21,175 bases of DNA from contig DEAA01000016.1 in assembly GCA_002346545.1 (NCBI GenBank), positions 1-21,175 of the forward strand, written 5' to 3'. Both the position numbers and the translations under genes were made by a program. Position 1 is the first letter of the stretch, and each line of letters opens with the position of its first letter. The notes beneath the pieces were generated by a model. It searched no databases. It had not been told where the DNA came from and saw only the letters and a list, made by a program, of their open reading frames with translations. The stretch comes from Acidobacteria bacterium UBA2994 (GTDB lineage Bacteria > Acidobacteriota > Vicinamibacteria > Vicinamibacterales > UBA8438). This document shows positions 1 to 9,217 of this stretch, piece after piece.

Positions 1-249
1 TACGCTGTACTGTCCTGGCGGCACACCCTCGAGCTGAAAGTGTCCCTGCTGGTCGGTGTGAGCTTCCTCGCGCACCGAGTCGCTGCTCAGGCTGACGAGG
101 GTGACCGTCGCGTCGGGAAGAGGTTGGCCGGCGCGGCTCAGCACGCTGCCTCGGATCAGGCCGGTGGTCTGGGCCGTCGCCGCGGCAGATATACACAGCA
201 ACGTCAAGGTGACGACGGCCGCCGCGCTTCGGGCGCTTGGAGACCCCAC
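1..249 (-). CDS. Secreted protein with carboxypeptidase-regulatory-like domain (C-terminus outside the window)
   Basis: The minus strand is open from a GTG at 249 to the window edge, giving 83 residues without a stop. Residues 1 to about 27 form a signal peptide: a short basic stretch, a hydrophobic core and an ATAQ cleavage site. What follows (GLIRGSVLSRAGQPLPDATV, then a GHFQLEGVPPGQYSV strand) is the start of a CarboxypepD_reg-like beta-sandwich. This domain is common at the N-terminus of TonB-dependent receptors and other large exported proteins. An in-frame TAG just upstream leaves GTG 249 as the only usual start codon. The gene lies 4 bases after the dinG stop, so it is probably cotranscribed, although a functional link is not obvious. 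What the full protein does cannot be told from this fragment. Confidence 0.7.
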   Translation of the reverse strand, partial: MGSPSARSAAAVVTLTLLCISAAATAQTTGLIRGSVLSRAGQPLPDATVTLVSLSSDSVREEAHTDQQGHFQLEGVPPGQYSV

Positions 250-253
250 CAGC

Positions 254-2281
254 TCAGTCTACACCCGCCTCATCGAGAAAGCGGGACACCGCTTCGACGT
301 TCTGCACCACCGGCGACGGTGGTAAGGCGTCGAGGAACCGGCGGCCGTAGTCCTTGGTGTTTACTCGAGGATCGAGGATCGAAAGCACGCCACGATCCTG
401 CCGGTGCCGGATGAGCCGACCGAGGCCTTGCAGCAGGGTCAGGATGGCGAGTGGCACCTGATACTCGTCGAACGGACTGCCGCCGTGTCTGGTGATCGCT
501 TCGAGCCTTGCCGCGGTAATTGGGTCGCTTGGAGCGGCGAACGGGAGCTTGTCGATGATGACGCAACTCAAGGTATCGCCCGCCACGTCGACTCCCTGCC
601 AGAAGCTTGAGGTAGCCAGGAGCACCGCATGAGGTGTGGTCCGGAAATCCCGGAGCAGCACCGACCTTGGGGCAGTCCCCTGAACGAGCAGCGGAAACCG
701 GGTCAGGATGGCGAGCTGCTGGTGGACCTCACGCAGGTTCGCATAGCTCGTGAACAGGACGAACGCCCGGCCGGCGGTGGTCTCGAGCAGGCGGTGGATC
801 TCATTCGTCGCCGCGGTCGTGAAGCCAGCTTCACGCGGTTCGGGCATCTCACTAGGGAGATAGAGCACGGTCTGGCTGGCGAAGTCGAACTCGGAGGGGA
901 GGCAGACCTCCATGGCGTCTCGGATACCCAAGCGTGACCGCTGGTAGTCGAACGAGCCGTTGACGGCCAGGGTGGCCGAGGTCAGGACCGTTGTCTCCAT
1001 CCGCTCGAGCAGGAGCTCGCGGATGATGGTCGAGACGTCGACGGGCGAGGCGCGCAGGAATAGGCCGCGTCCCCGGCGTTCCAGGAAATACACATAGTCG
1101 TCGTCCGAGGCGGCCAGCACGAAGTCCAGCTGGTCGGCAAGTTCGGCGGACCGTTTTGCGATCGCCCGCAGGTCTTCGGTGAGCTCCGGGGCCAGCTGAA
1201 TCGCTGCCTCGAGGCCGCGAAGCGTGCTCGCCAGGGTGAGGCCGGCTTCGGAGACGGGAGCGAGGAGCGTCGGGTTGAGCCGTGTGCGGTCCGCGGTCGG
1301 CAGGTGCTGGGTGACGGCGGCAAAGAAGCGCGTAGAGCGCTGTTCGACCCGGTCCAGGGCGGCCTGGATGGTCTGCTGATTATCGGTGTCGGTGCCCCGG
1401 GGAGCGCCGGGTGGCTCCGGGGCTAGGTCCTGCTCAACAGATCGTCGACCATCACCGACTACTCGCTCGAGCCGGCGGGTGCTGACCGAAACACCGAAGT
1501 ACTGAGTTGCGACGTCCTCGAGCTGGTGCGCTTCGTCGATTACTGCGTGGACGCAGGACGGGATGACCTCGCCGTAGGCTGATTGGCGGACCGCGGCGTC
1601 AGCACACAACAGATGGTGGTTGACGATAACCAGATCCGACTCGGCCGCCCGTTGTCTCATCCGGGTGATGAAGCATTCCTGGTGCTGAGGGCAGTCGGAC
1701 CCGATGCAGTTGTCCGAGGTTGCAGAGATGTCGCCCCAGAACGGCAGGTCGTCTGGCAGGTCCTCGATCTCACTCCTGTCGCCGGTGTCGGTCTCGCGGG
1801 CCCATTTGGCGATCGTATCGAGAAACGCCTCACTGCCAGTCGGCAGCAGCGTCGCACCGCTCTTGTATTCATCGAAGCGGTGGAGACAGAGGTAGTTGCT
1901 CCGCCCCTTCATGTAGGTGGCGGTGAAGGCGATCCTCAACGCCTCCCGGAGGGCGGGCAGATCCTTGTAGTAGATCTGATCCTGGAGCTGCTTGGTGCCG
2001 GTGGAGACCAGCACGCGGTGCTGGCTCAGGATGGCCGGTACGAGATAGGCGAGCGTCTTGCCGGTGCCGGTGCCTGCCTCGGCCAGCAGGACCCCGCCTT
2101 CCTCGAACGCCTCGGCGATCGAGATGGCCATCTCCCGCTGGCCGTCCCGAGCTTCGAACGATGGCAGCGAACCCGCTAGCGCGCCGTCCGGCCCGAAGGT
2201 CTCGTCGACCTTCCGCGAGAGGCCGGGGGCAGCGGTGGGGTCTACTGGTTCCGGCTCGGGTAGAGGGGGAACCTCTCGCAC
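254..2281 (-). CDS. dinG: ATP-dependent DNA helicase, DinG/XPD-like family
   Basis: A superfamily 2 helicase of 675 residues, of the iron-sulfur DinG/XPD type, expected to unwind DNA 5' to 3' and resolve forked or R-loop structures in the cytoplasm. Walker A is AGTGTGKT at residues 69-76, and the DEAH box is at 249-252 in the sequence VIDEAH. Four cysteines lie between them, at 132, 192, 197 and 203, the spacing expected for a 4Fe-4S cluster. Helicase motifs towards the C-terminus are present (SSFWQGVDV, then [14 protein letters not shown]). The start is a GTG at 2281 with GGAGG 4 bases upstream. It overlaps the 3' end of glyA by 40 bases, so translation is probably coupled. Conserved sequence begins near residue 24, so a slightly later start is possible. 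Confidence 0.9.
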   Translation of the reverse strand: MREVPPLPEPEPVDPTAAPGLSRKVDETFGPDGALAGSLPSFEARDGQREMAISIAEAFEEGGVLLAEAGTGTGKTLAYLVPAILSQHRVLVSTGTKQLQDQIYYKDLPALREALRIAFTATYMKGRSNYLCLHRFDEYKSGATLLPTGSEAFLDTIAKWARETDTGDRSEIEDLPDDLPFWGDISATSDNCIGSDCPQHQECFITRMRQRAAESDLVIVNHHLLCADAAVRQSAYGEVIPSCVHAVIDEAHQLEDVATQYFGVSVSTRRLERVVGDGRRSVEQDLAPEPPGAPRGTDTDNQQTIQAALDRVEQRSTRFFAAVTQHLPTADRTRLNPTLLAPVSEAGLTLASTLRGLEAAIQLAPELTEDLRAIAKRSAELADQLDFVLAASDDDYVYFLERRGRGLFLRASPVDVSTIIRELLLERMETTVLTSATLAVNGSFDYQRSRLGIRDAMEVCLPSEFDFASQTVLYLPSEMPEPREAGFTTAATNEIHRLLETTAGRAFVLFTSYANLREVHQQLAILTRFPLLVQGTAPRSVLLRDFRTTPHAVLLATSSFWQGVDVAGDTLSCVIIDKLPFAAPSDPITAARLEAITRHGGSPFDEYQVPLAILTLLQGLGRLIRHRQDRGVLSILDPRVNTKDYGRRFLDALPPSPVVQNVEAVSRFLDEAGVD

Positions 2282-3525
2282 AGCGCCTCCACCTCACGAC
2301 GGACCATCGCGGCCACTCTGTCATCCTCAGGGGTGGCGAGTACCCGGGTGATGTAGTCCGCAATCAGGTCCATCTCCGGTTCACCCATGGCGCGGCTGGT
2401 CACAGCCGGGCTGCCGATCCTAATTCCGCTGGCCACCATCGGTGGGTTCTCGTCGAATGGAATGGCGTTCTTGTTGACCGTGATGCCGGCCCTCCCGAGC
2501 GCCTCTTCGGCGACCTTCCCGGTGATGCCCTGCGAGAAGACATCGACCAGAAGCAGGTGATTGTCGGTGCCTCCACTGACCAGCCGGAATCCGCTTTGAG
2601 ATAGCGCGGCGCCCAGACGCGCCGCGTTGCGCACGATCTGCTGTTGATATTCCACGAACGCCGGTTCGCCCGCTTCCTTGAAACAGACGGCCTTCGCGGC
2701 GATGACGTGCATTAGAGGGCCGCCCTGCACGCCTGGGAAGAGTGCCCGGTTGATCGCCTTCGCATGCTCCTCCCGGCAGAGGATCAGGCCACCTCGCGGA
2801 CCGCGGAGAGTCTTGTGTGTGGTCGTCGTCACGACGTCGGAGTGAGGGACCGGTGAGGGGTGGACCCCGGTCGCCACTAGCCCGGCTATGTGGGCCATGT
2901 CGGTCACGACTACCGCGCTGACCTCGTCCGCCACGTTCCTGATGCGCGCGAAGTCGATGACCCGGGGGTAGGCGCTCGCGCCCACCATGATGAGCTTGGG
3001 TCGATGTTTCTCCGCCTGGGCCGCGAGCTCATCGTAGTCTAGACGCTCATCGTCCTTGCGTACGCCGTAGGGCACGATGCTGTAAAGCTGGCCCGAGAAG
3101 TTCAGCGGGTGTCCGTGGGTCAGATGGCCACCATGCGCCAGGTTCATCCCGAGCACCGTGTCACCCGCCTCGATCAGCGCAAAGTACGCTGCCATGTTCG
3201 CCTGCGCGCCCGAGTGCGGCTGGACGTTGGCGTGGTCCGCTCCAAACAGACCGCAGGCGCGCTCGATGGCCAGCGCTTCGGCGACGTCGACGTGTTCGCA
3301 CCCGCCGTAGTAGCGACGGCCGGGGTAACCCTCCGCATACTTGTTCGTGAGCACCGAACCGGCGGCTTCGAGGACGGCTCGGCTCACGAAATTCTCAGAG
3401 GCAATTAGCTCGAGCTCCGAATTTTGCCGGGTCGTTTCGTCGCCGAGCACGGTGGCGATTGCGGGGTCAGTCTCAGCCAGTGTCCGCAGGCGCGTACTCG
3501 ACGGGGCGTCCGTGGTGGAGGGCAT
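2242..3525 (-). CDS. glyA: Serine hydroxymethyltransferase
   Basis: This PLP enzyme interconverts serine and glycine and charges tetrahydrofolate with a one-carbon unit. At 427 residues it is the usual bacterial length. The PLP-binding lysine is K238 in [14 protein letters not shown], and D209 in [11 protein letters not shown] should contact the pyridine nitrogen. Other family blocks are present: LIASENFVS near residue 40, the [13 protein letters not shown] segment (63-75) and HSGAQAN (104-110). Start ATG 3525 has AAAGGA 4 bases upstream, one of the better ribosome sites in this part of the window. It is divergent from thiC, and dinG overlaps its 3' end. Folate metabolism is also represented by folC further right, though not in the same operon. 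Confidence 0.97.
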   Translation of the reverse strand: MPSTTDAPSSTRLRTLAETDPAIATVLGDETTRQNSELELIASENFVSRAVLEAAGSVLTNKYAEGYPGRRYYGGCEHVDVAEALAIERACGLFGADHANVQPHSGAQANMAAYFALIEAGDTVLGMNLAHGGHLTHGHPLNFSGQLYSIVPYGVRKDDERLDYDELAAQAEKHRPKLIMVGASAYPRVIDFARIRNVADEVSAVVVTDMAHIAGLVATGVHPSPVPHSDVVTTTTHKTLRGPRGGLILCREEHAKAINRALFPGVQGGPLMHVIAAKAVCFKEAGEPAFVEYQQQIVRNAARLGAALSQSGFRLVSGGTDNHLLLVDVFSQGITGKVAEEALGRAGITVNKNAIPFDENPPMVASGIRIGSPAVTSRAMGEPEMDLIADYITRVLATPEDDRVAAMVRREVEALCERFPLYPSRNQ

Positions 3526-3594
3526 TCGTTCCTTTCGAGTGTGGCGGTTGATGGGAACCGACCGGTGCCAGACGGCCCGTTACGACCGGATTCT

Positions 3595-5347
<1,753 letters not shown>

Positions 5348-5372
5348 ACGGCGCGGGAGCGTTCCGGGTCCG

Positions 5373-5957
5373 CTAGCGCGTTTGCTCGGGCGGGGCGGGA
5401 ACGATTTGGATGACGGTCTTGAACCACTCTGGGTCCTGACTGGGGTTTAGGTAACCGGCCGCGCCGTTCCACGTGTAGTCCTTCACGGTGACCCCAGGCG
5501 GAAACGCCATCTCCTCTTCCCGAAACCGCCCGATCTCAAAGATGTGCGTGGGCGGCGCGTCGAACACCCGATCACCCCGTTCGTCGAGAACGACCGTGTA
5601 GTAGTTCACCATCTCCTGGTAGCTGGAGTTGGTCCCGAAGAGGTAGTAACGCTGAGCTCGCCCGGCTTCGTACGATGTGATGAACTGGGCGTTGGGGTAG
5701 ATGGGGAACCCGAGGACTGCCTCGCTTGGCGGGGTCTCGGCCGTCACGCCGAGGGCGCTCGTCGGGGCGGCGACGGGCTGCGCCGGCTCGACCGGTTGCG
5801 GCGCCGTCGCTTCGGACCCACCGCGCGTTGGGTCGCCGGGCTGCGGGAACGGGCGGGGCACCGGTTGGCGCCGCTGGGCCTCGATGGACGGGGCTGGAAG
5901 GAGAAGCGCCGCCCCGAAGAGGAAGGCGAACATGCCACTTAAGACCCGTTGACCCAT
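5373..5957 (-). CDS. Secreted protein of unknown function with a conserved C-terminal domain
   Basis: The protein has 194 residues. Residues 1-27 are a signal peptide (hydrophobic core, then SIEAQ cleavage), so it is exported. Residues 28-82 are a proline/alanine-rich linker. Residues 83-188 look like a folded domain, beginning FPIYPNAQFITSYEAG and containing YYLFGTNSSYQEMVNYYTVV and THIFEIGRFREEEMAFPPGV. The domain is rich in Tyr, Phe and Glu and lacks cysteine. I have an impression of similar hypothetical proteins in Acidobacteriota, but I cannot name a family or function. There is no Shine-Dalgarno before ATG 5957. A CATAAT element ends 6 bases upstream, suggesting a leaderless mRNA. An alternative ATG at residue 9 would still leave a signal peptide. 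The gene is convergent with thiC. Confidence 0.75.
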   Translation of the reverse strand: MGQRVLSGMFAFLFGAALLLPAPSIEAQRRQPVPRPFPQPGDPTRGGSEATAPQPVEPAQPVAAPTSALGVTAETPPSEAVLGFPIYPNAQFITSYEAGRAQRYYLFGTNSSYQEMVNYYTVVLDERGDRVFDAPPTHIFEIGRFREEEMAFPPGVTVKDYTWNGAAGYLNPSQDPEWFKTVIQIVPAPPEQTR

Positions 5958-5963
5958 GGGGGC

Positions 5964-5992
5964 ATTATGCGGGTGTGCAAAGAACCGTGCAA
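5964..5992 (-). promoter_or_regulatory. Promoter for the 194-residue secreted protein
   Basis: On the minus strand, TTGCAC (5992-5987) is followed by 17 bases and CATAAT (5969-5964). The -10 ends 6 bases before the ATG at 5957, so transcription should begin at about the start codon. The -10 matches 5 of 6 consensus positions; the -35 matches only its first three. Confidence 0.5.
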
Positions 5993-6020
5993 GGTGAACG
6001 AGAGACCGTAGAAGGCGAGA

Positions 6021-6070
6021 TGATCACGAGCCTCGAGGGCGCGAATGTGTCGGGACGAGGCCCTTGATCA
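6021..6070. repeat. Interrupted 15-bp inverted repeat at the end of the epimerase gene
   Basis: The left arm is TGATCA, 3 unpaired bases, GCCTCG (6021-6035). The right arm is CGAGGC, 3 unpaired bases, TGATCA (6056-6070). Twelve of 15 positions pair and the loop is 20 bases. The right arm contains the epimerase stop codon. On the minus strand no T-run follows, so it is not a standard intrinsic terminator. It may stabilise the 3' end of the rml-type operon or act as an operator. Confidence 0.5.
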
Positions 6071-7048
6071 AGTGCGGGTTACGGCGACGGCGTCTCGCCA
6101 GTAGTTGAGGATGTCGGTGAGGGTTCGCTCGAATGGGATGGTGGGACGCCACCCTGTTTGCCGTGAGAGTCTTCCCGCGTCACCGAGGAGCAGCGGGTTG
6201 TCGCTCGGCCTGGTGCGGGCAGGATCCTCTCGCACTGTGACATCGACGGTTGTCTGCGCCAGCAACCCATCGAGGACGGTCTGGATCGGATGCGCCGTGC
6301 CCGAGCAGACGTTGTAGGGGGCGCCCGCGACTCCGTCGGCCATTAACAGCTGATACGCCAGGACGGTATCTCGAACGTCGGTCAGATCACGTCTGGCTTC
6401 GAGGTTCCCGACCGAGAGCATGGGCGGACACAGGCCAGCCTCGATGCGCGCCAATTGCTCGGCGAAGCTCGACGCGGCGTAGAAGAGCGCCTGTCCCGGT
6501 CCGACATGGGTGAACGAGCGGGTGATCACGACGTGCAGGCCGTCCTGCTCGACGGCGGCCATGCCCAGCATCTCCTGGGCCAGCTTACTGAGACCGTAGG
6601 GGCTAACAGGTCCGAGTGGTGACGACTCGTCGATGGCAGAGGTGGAAGGGCGATACACCAGCGCCGAGCCAGGGATGAGCACGCGAGCCTCGGTCGCATG
6701 TGTTCTGAGGCCCGCGATCAAATACTCCGTGCCCAGTAGGTTCCCGGCGAGCGTGGTCGTGTTGTTCGACCAGGAGCCGCCGACGTTGGCTACCCCGGCG
6801 CAGTGATACACCTGGTCTGGGGGAGTGTCCTTCAGTTCCCGCTCGACGGAGGGCCGGTCCAGCAGGTTTACGGTGCGCCAGTCGAGCCGGTCGGAATCGG
6901 GGAGAGGGCGAGGAGGACGCTTCGGGTCGTCTGCGGACGAACGTCGCCACGCCAGAATCCGGCTGTTCGGGTCTGAGCGATGCAGTAGGTCGAGCAGATG
7001 ATGCCCGACAAAGCCGGCGGCGCCGGTGACAACAATCGTCTGAGCCAC
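6068..7048 (-). CDS. NAD(P)-dependent sugar epimerase/dehydratase family, probable nucleoside-diphosphate 4-keto-6-deoxyhexose reductase
   Basis: An extended short-chain dehydrogenase of 326 residues. The Rossmann motif is GAAGFVG at 9-15. The catalytic triad is visible as S128 (PGSALVY), Y151 and K155 in YGLSK. The sequences THVGPGQ and VGNLEARRDLTDVRD resemble GDP-6-deoxy-D-mannose (Rmd-type) reductases. The neighbours rmlA and rmlB make dTDP-4-keto-6-deoxyglucose, so here the substrate may instead be dTDP-linked, as in 6-deoxy-L-talose-type enzymes. The base of the sugar nucleotide cannot be decided from sequence alone. GTG 7048 starts 14 bases after the rmlB stop with only a weak AGGG upstream. 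It is the last gene of the cassette and ends in the inverted repeat at 6021-6070. Confidence 0.85.
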   Translation of the reverse strand: MAQTIVVTGAAGFVGHHLLDLLHRSDPNSRILAWRRSSADDPKRPPRPLPDSDRLDWRTVNLLDRPSVERELKDTPPDQVYHCAGVANVGGSWSNNTTTLAGNLLGTEYLIAGLRTHATEARVLIPGSALVYRPSTSAIDESSPLGPVSPYGLSKLAQEMLGMAAVEQDGLHVVITRSFTHVGPGQALFYAASSFAEQLARIEAGLCPPMLSVGNLEARRDLTDVRDTVLAYQLLMADGVAGAPYNVCSGTAHPIQTVLDGLLAQTTVDVTVREDPARTRPSDNPLLLGDAGRLSRQTGWRPTIPFERTLTDILNYWRDAVAVTRT

Positions 7049-7062
7049 TTCACGCCCTGTCG

Positions 7063-8103
7063 TCAGGAGGTGGAGTTGCCCCGTTGGCCGTACTGGGCCT
7101 CGTAGTAGTCACGATAGGCTGGGTCCGCCTCCTTGATCGGGCGCCACCACCAATCGTTGTCTCGATACCAGTTCACGGTGGTGGCCAGTGCTTCCTCGAA
7201 GGGATGTCTCGGTTGCCAGCCCAGGCCGCGTAGCTTCGCCGTGTCGAGTGAGTAGCGGCGGTCGTGGCCGGGGCGGTCCTGCACCGGCTTGATCAAGGAA
7301 TGAGGTCGATTCAGCGCGTCGAGAATGCGGTGGGTCAGGTCTATGTTTTCGACCTCATTGCCGCCCCCGATGTTGTAGGCCTCGCCGTTCTCGGCCTCCT
7401 CGATAAGTAGATCAATGGCCCGGCAGTGGTCTTCGACATGCAGCCAGTCGCGGACGTTGCGACCGTCGCCGTAAAGCGGTACCGAGAGTCCGTCGATGGC
7501 GTTGGTGACAAACAACGGGATCACCTTCTCAGGGAACTGACGCGGTCCGTAGTTATTCGACGCACGGGTGATGATCACCGGCACGTCGTGAGTGGCCCAG
7601 TAGCTGTAAGCTAGGCGGTCGGCGCCAGCCTTGCTAGCTGCGTAAGGGTTGCGCGGCTTCAGTTCGTCGGTTTCGGTGCTCGAGCCGGTGGGTACGCTGC
7701 CATAGACCTCATCAGTCGAGATCTGGACGAATCGACGGAGCCGTGGCGCCCGGCGGGCTGCGTCGAGCAGCACGAAACTCCCGTAGACGTCGGTCGTAAT
7801 GAAGGCGCCCGCCTCCTGCAGCGACCGGTCCACGTGGGTCTCGGCGGCAAAGTGCACGACGATGTCTGCGTTCTCGACGAGTGGTGCTGCGACCTCCGGA
7901 TCGGCGACATCCCCCTCCACGAAGCGATGTCTCGGATCGTCCATGACGTCGCGCAGGTTCTCGAGGCGTCCAGCATAGGTAAGCTTGTCGAGGGTGGTGA
8001 CCCGCCAGTCGGGATGGGCAGCCAGCGCGTACAGCACAAAGTTACTGCCGATGAACCCGGCGCCCCCGGTCACGAGTACCTGGACCGCTCGGTCGGCTAC
8101 CAT
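7063..8103 (-). CDS. rmlB: dTDP-glucose 4,6-dehydratase
   Basis: This enzyme converts dTDP-glucose to dTDP-4-keto-6-deoxyglucose, the branch point to rhamnose and other 6-deoxysugars of surface glycans. It has 346 residues, the standard size. The NAD motif is GGAGFIG at 13-19. The catalytic residues are T130, D131 and E132 in STDEVYG, with Y154 and K158 in YAASK. The family segments HFAAETHVDRS and SNNYGPRQFPEK are intact. Its ATG (8103) overlaps the rmlA stop by 7 bases (ATGGTAG), which implies translational coupling. No rmlC or rmlD lies beside it; a different SDR reductase follows instead. Confidence 0.96.
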   Translation of the reverse strand: MVADRAVQVLVTGGAGFIGSNFVLYALAAHPDWRVTTLDKLTYAGRLENLRDVMDDPRHRFVEGDVADPEVAAPLVENADIVVHFAAETHVDRSLQEAGAFITTDVYGSFVLLDAARRAPRLRRFVQISTDEVYGSVPTGSSTETDELKPRNPYAASKAGADRLAYSYWATHDVPVIITRASNNYGPRQFPEKVIPLFVTNAIDGLSVPLYGDGRNVRDWLHVEDHCRAIDLLIEEAENGEAYNIGGGNEVENIDLTHRILDALNRPHSLIKPVQDRPGHDRRYSLDTAKLRGLGWQPRHPFEEALATTVNWYRDNDWWWRPIKEADPAYRDYYEAQYGQRGNSTS

Positions 8104-9164
8104 CGGATGCCCACCTCCGAGTTGTCGCCCAGCATGAAACGGTAGGCTGACGGTTTGACTGGCTGGCGGATGATCCGGACATTCCGTCCTATCAGGCTGT
8201 CGATCACCCGACTCGCCAGGTCACTGAGTACGCTGCCTTCGAGCACGATGCTGTGTTCGAGTTCGGATTCTCTGATCTCGACGCCGTTCATGATCGACGT
8301 GAACGGCCCGACGTAAGCGTGCTCGATCCTGGCGTTGGCGCCGATGATGGCCGGACCACGGATCACCGAGCCGATGATCTCGGCGCCGGCCTCGATCACG
8401 ACCTTCCCTTCCACTCGCGACTTGGTATCGACCGATCCTTCGATCCGCCGTTCCATCGTTTCGAGGATCAGGCGGTTCGCCTCCAGCATGTCGTCGAGTT
8501 TTCCGGTGTCCTTCCACCATCCCTCGACCAGATGCGGTCGCACCGTTAGTCCACGGTCGATGAGATCCTGGATGGCATCGGTGATCTCGAGCTCATTGCG
8601 AAAACTCGGTGTGATCCGCTTGACCGACTCGAACACCTCAGGGCCGAACATGTAGACGCCGACCAGGGCCAGATCGCTCTTCGGTTCCTTGGGCTTCTCG
8701 ACCAGGCGGACCACCTGGCCATCGGATAGCTCAGCCACCCCGAACATCTGAGGATCCGGCACACGAGTGAGCAGGATCTGCGCGGCTGGACCGCTCGCCA
8801 CGAATTCCTCCACAAACGGCGTGATGCCCTTGTTTAGTAAGTTGTCTCCCAGGTACATGACGAACGGTTCGTCGCCCAGGAACTCCTCGCTGATGAGCAC
8901 GGCGTGGGCTAGTCCTCGGGGCGCGTCCTGCTCGATGTAGGTTACCGACGCGTCCCAGTGGGAGCCGTCGCCTACCGCGGCTCGGATCTCCTCGTGCGTG
9001 TCTCCCACTACGATGCCGATGTCCCGGACCCCGGCCGCCACGAGTGCTTCGATGCCGTAAAACAGGACCGGCTTGTTGGCCACCGGTACCAGCTGCTTGG
9101 CGCGGGTATACGTGAGTGGTCGAAGCCGGCTGCCTTTCCCGCCGCTCAGCACGAGTCCCTTCAT
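8097..9164 (-). CDS. rmlA: Glucose-1-phosphate thymidylyltransferase, long form
   Basis: This nucleotidyltransferase makes dTDP-glucose from dTTP and glucose-1-phosphate. The signature LSGGKGSRLRPLT lies at 6-18, with KQLVPVANKP following, then YLGDN and the EKPKEPKSDLALVGVYMF block. At 355 residues it is the long type: residues from about 245 onward show hexapeptide-like repeats (EGKVVIEAGAEIIGSVIRGP, then AIIGANARIEHAYVG), predicting a left-handed beta-helix tail that the roughly 290-residue enterobacterial enzyme lacks. It is the first gene of the cassette rmlA-rmlB-reductase. There is no clear Shine-Dalgarno before ATG 9164; an extended -10-like TGCTAGAGT ends 9 bases upstream. Confidence 0.94.
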   Translation of the reverse strand: MKGLVLSGGKGSRLRPLTYTRAKQLVPVANKPVLFYGIEALVAAGVRDIGIVVGDTHEEIRAAVGDGSHWDASVTYIEQDAPRGLAHAVLISEEFLGDEPFVMYLGDNLLNKGITPFVEEFVASGPAAQILLTRVPDPQMFGVAELSDGQVVRLVEKPKEPKSDLALVGVYMFGPEVFESVKRITPSFRNELEITDAIQDLIDRGLTVRPHLVEGWWKDTGKLDDMLEANRLILETMERRIEGSVDTKSRVEGKVVIEAGAEIIGSVIRGPAIIGANARIEHAYVGPFTSIMNGVEIRESELEHSIVLEGSVLSDLASRVIDSLIGRNVRIIRQPVKPSAYRFMLGDNSEVGIRW

Positions 9165-9173
9165 CGCCGGAAC

Positions 9174-9182
9174 ACTCTAGCA
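9174..9182 (-). promoter_or_regulatory. Possible extended -10 element for the rmlA cassette
   Basis: TGCTAGAGT on the minus strand has the TGN extension and a 4 of 6 match to TATAAT. It ends 9 bases before the rmlA ATG in the 53-base gap after lptD. It fits the same style as the elements before thiC and the nucleoside kinase gene, but is weak by itself. Confidence 0.3.
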
Positions 9183-9217
9183 GGTTGTCAGTCCAGGCGG
9201 GCGTTTCGCCAGGGAAC

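Noticed and set aside
1583..2179. 198-residue ORF antisense to dinG
   Set aside because: It overlaps the helicase motifs of dinG and shows no independent start signal or protein family.
5348..5372. Terminator between thiC and the secreted-protein gene
   Set aside because: The short convergent gap has GC-rich sequence but no stem followed by a T-run on either strand.
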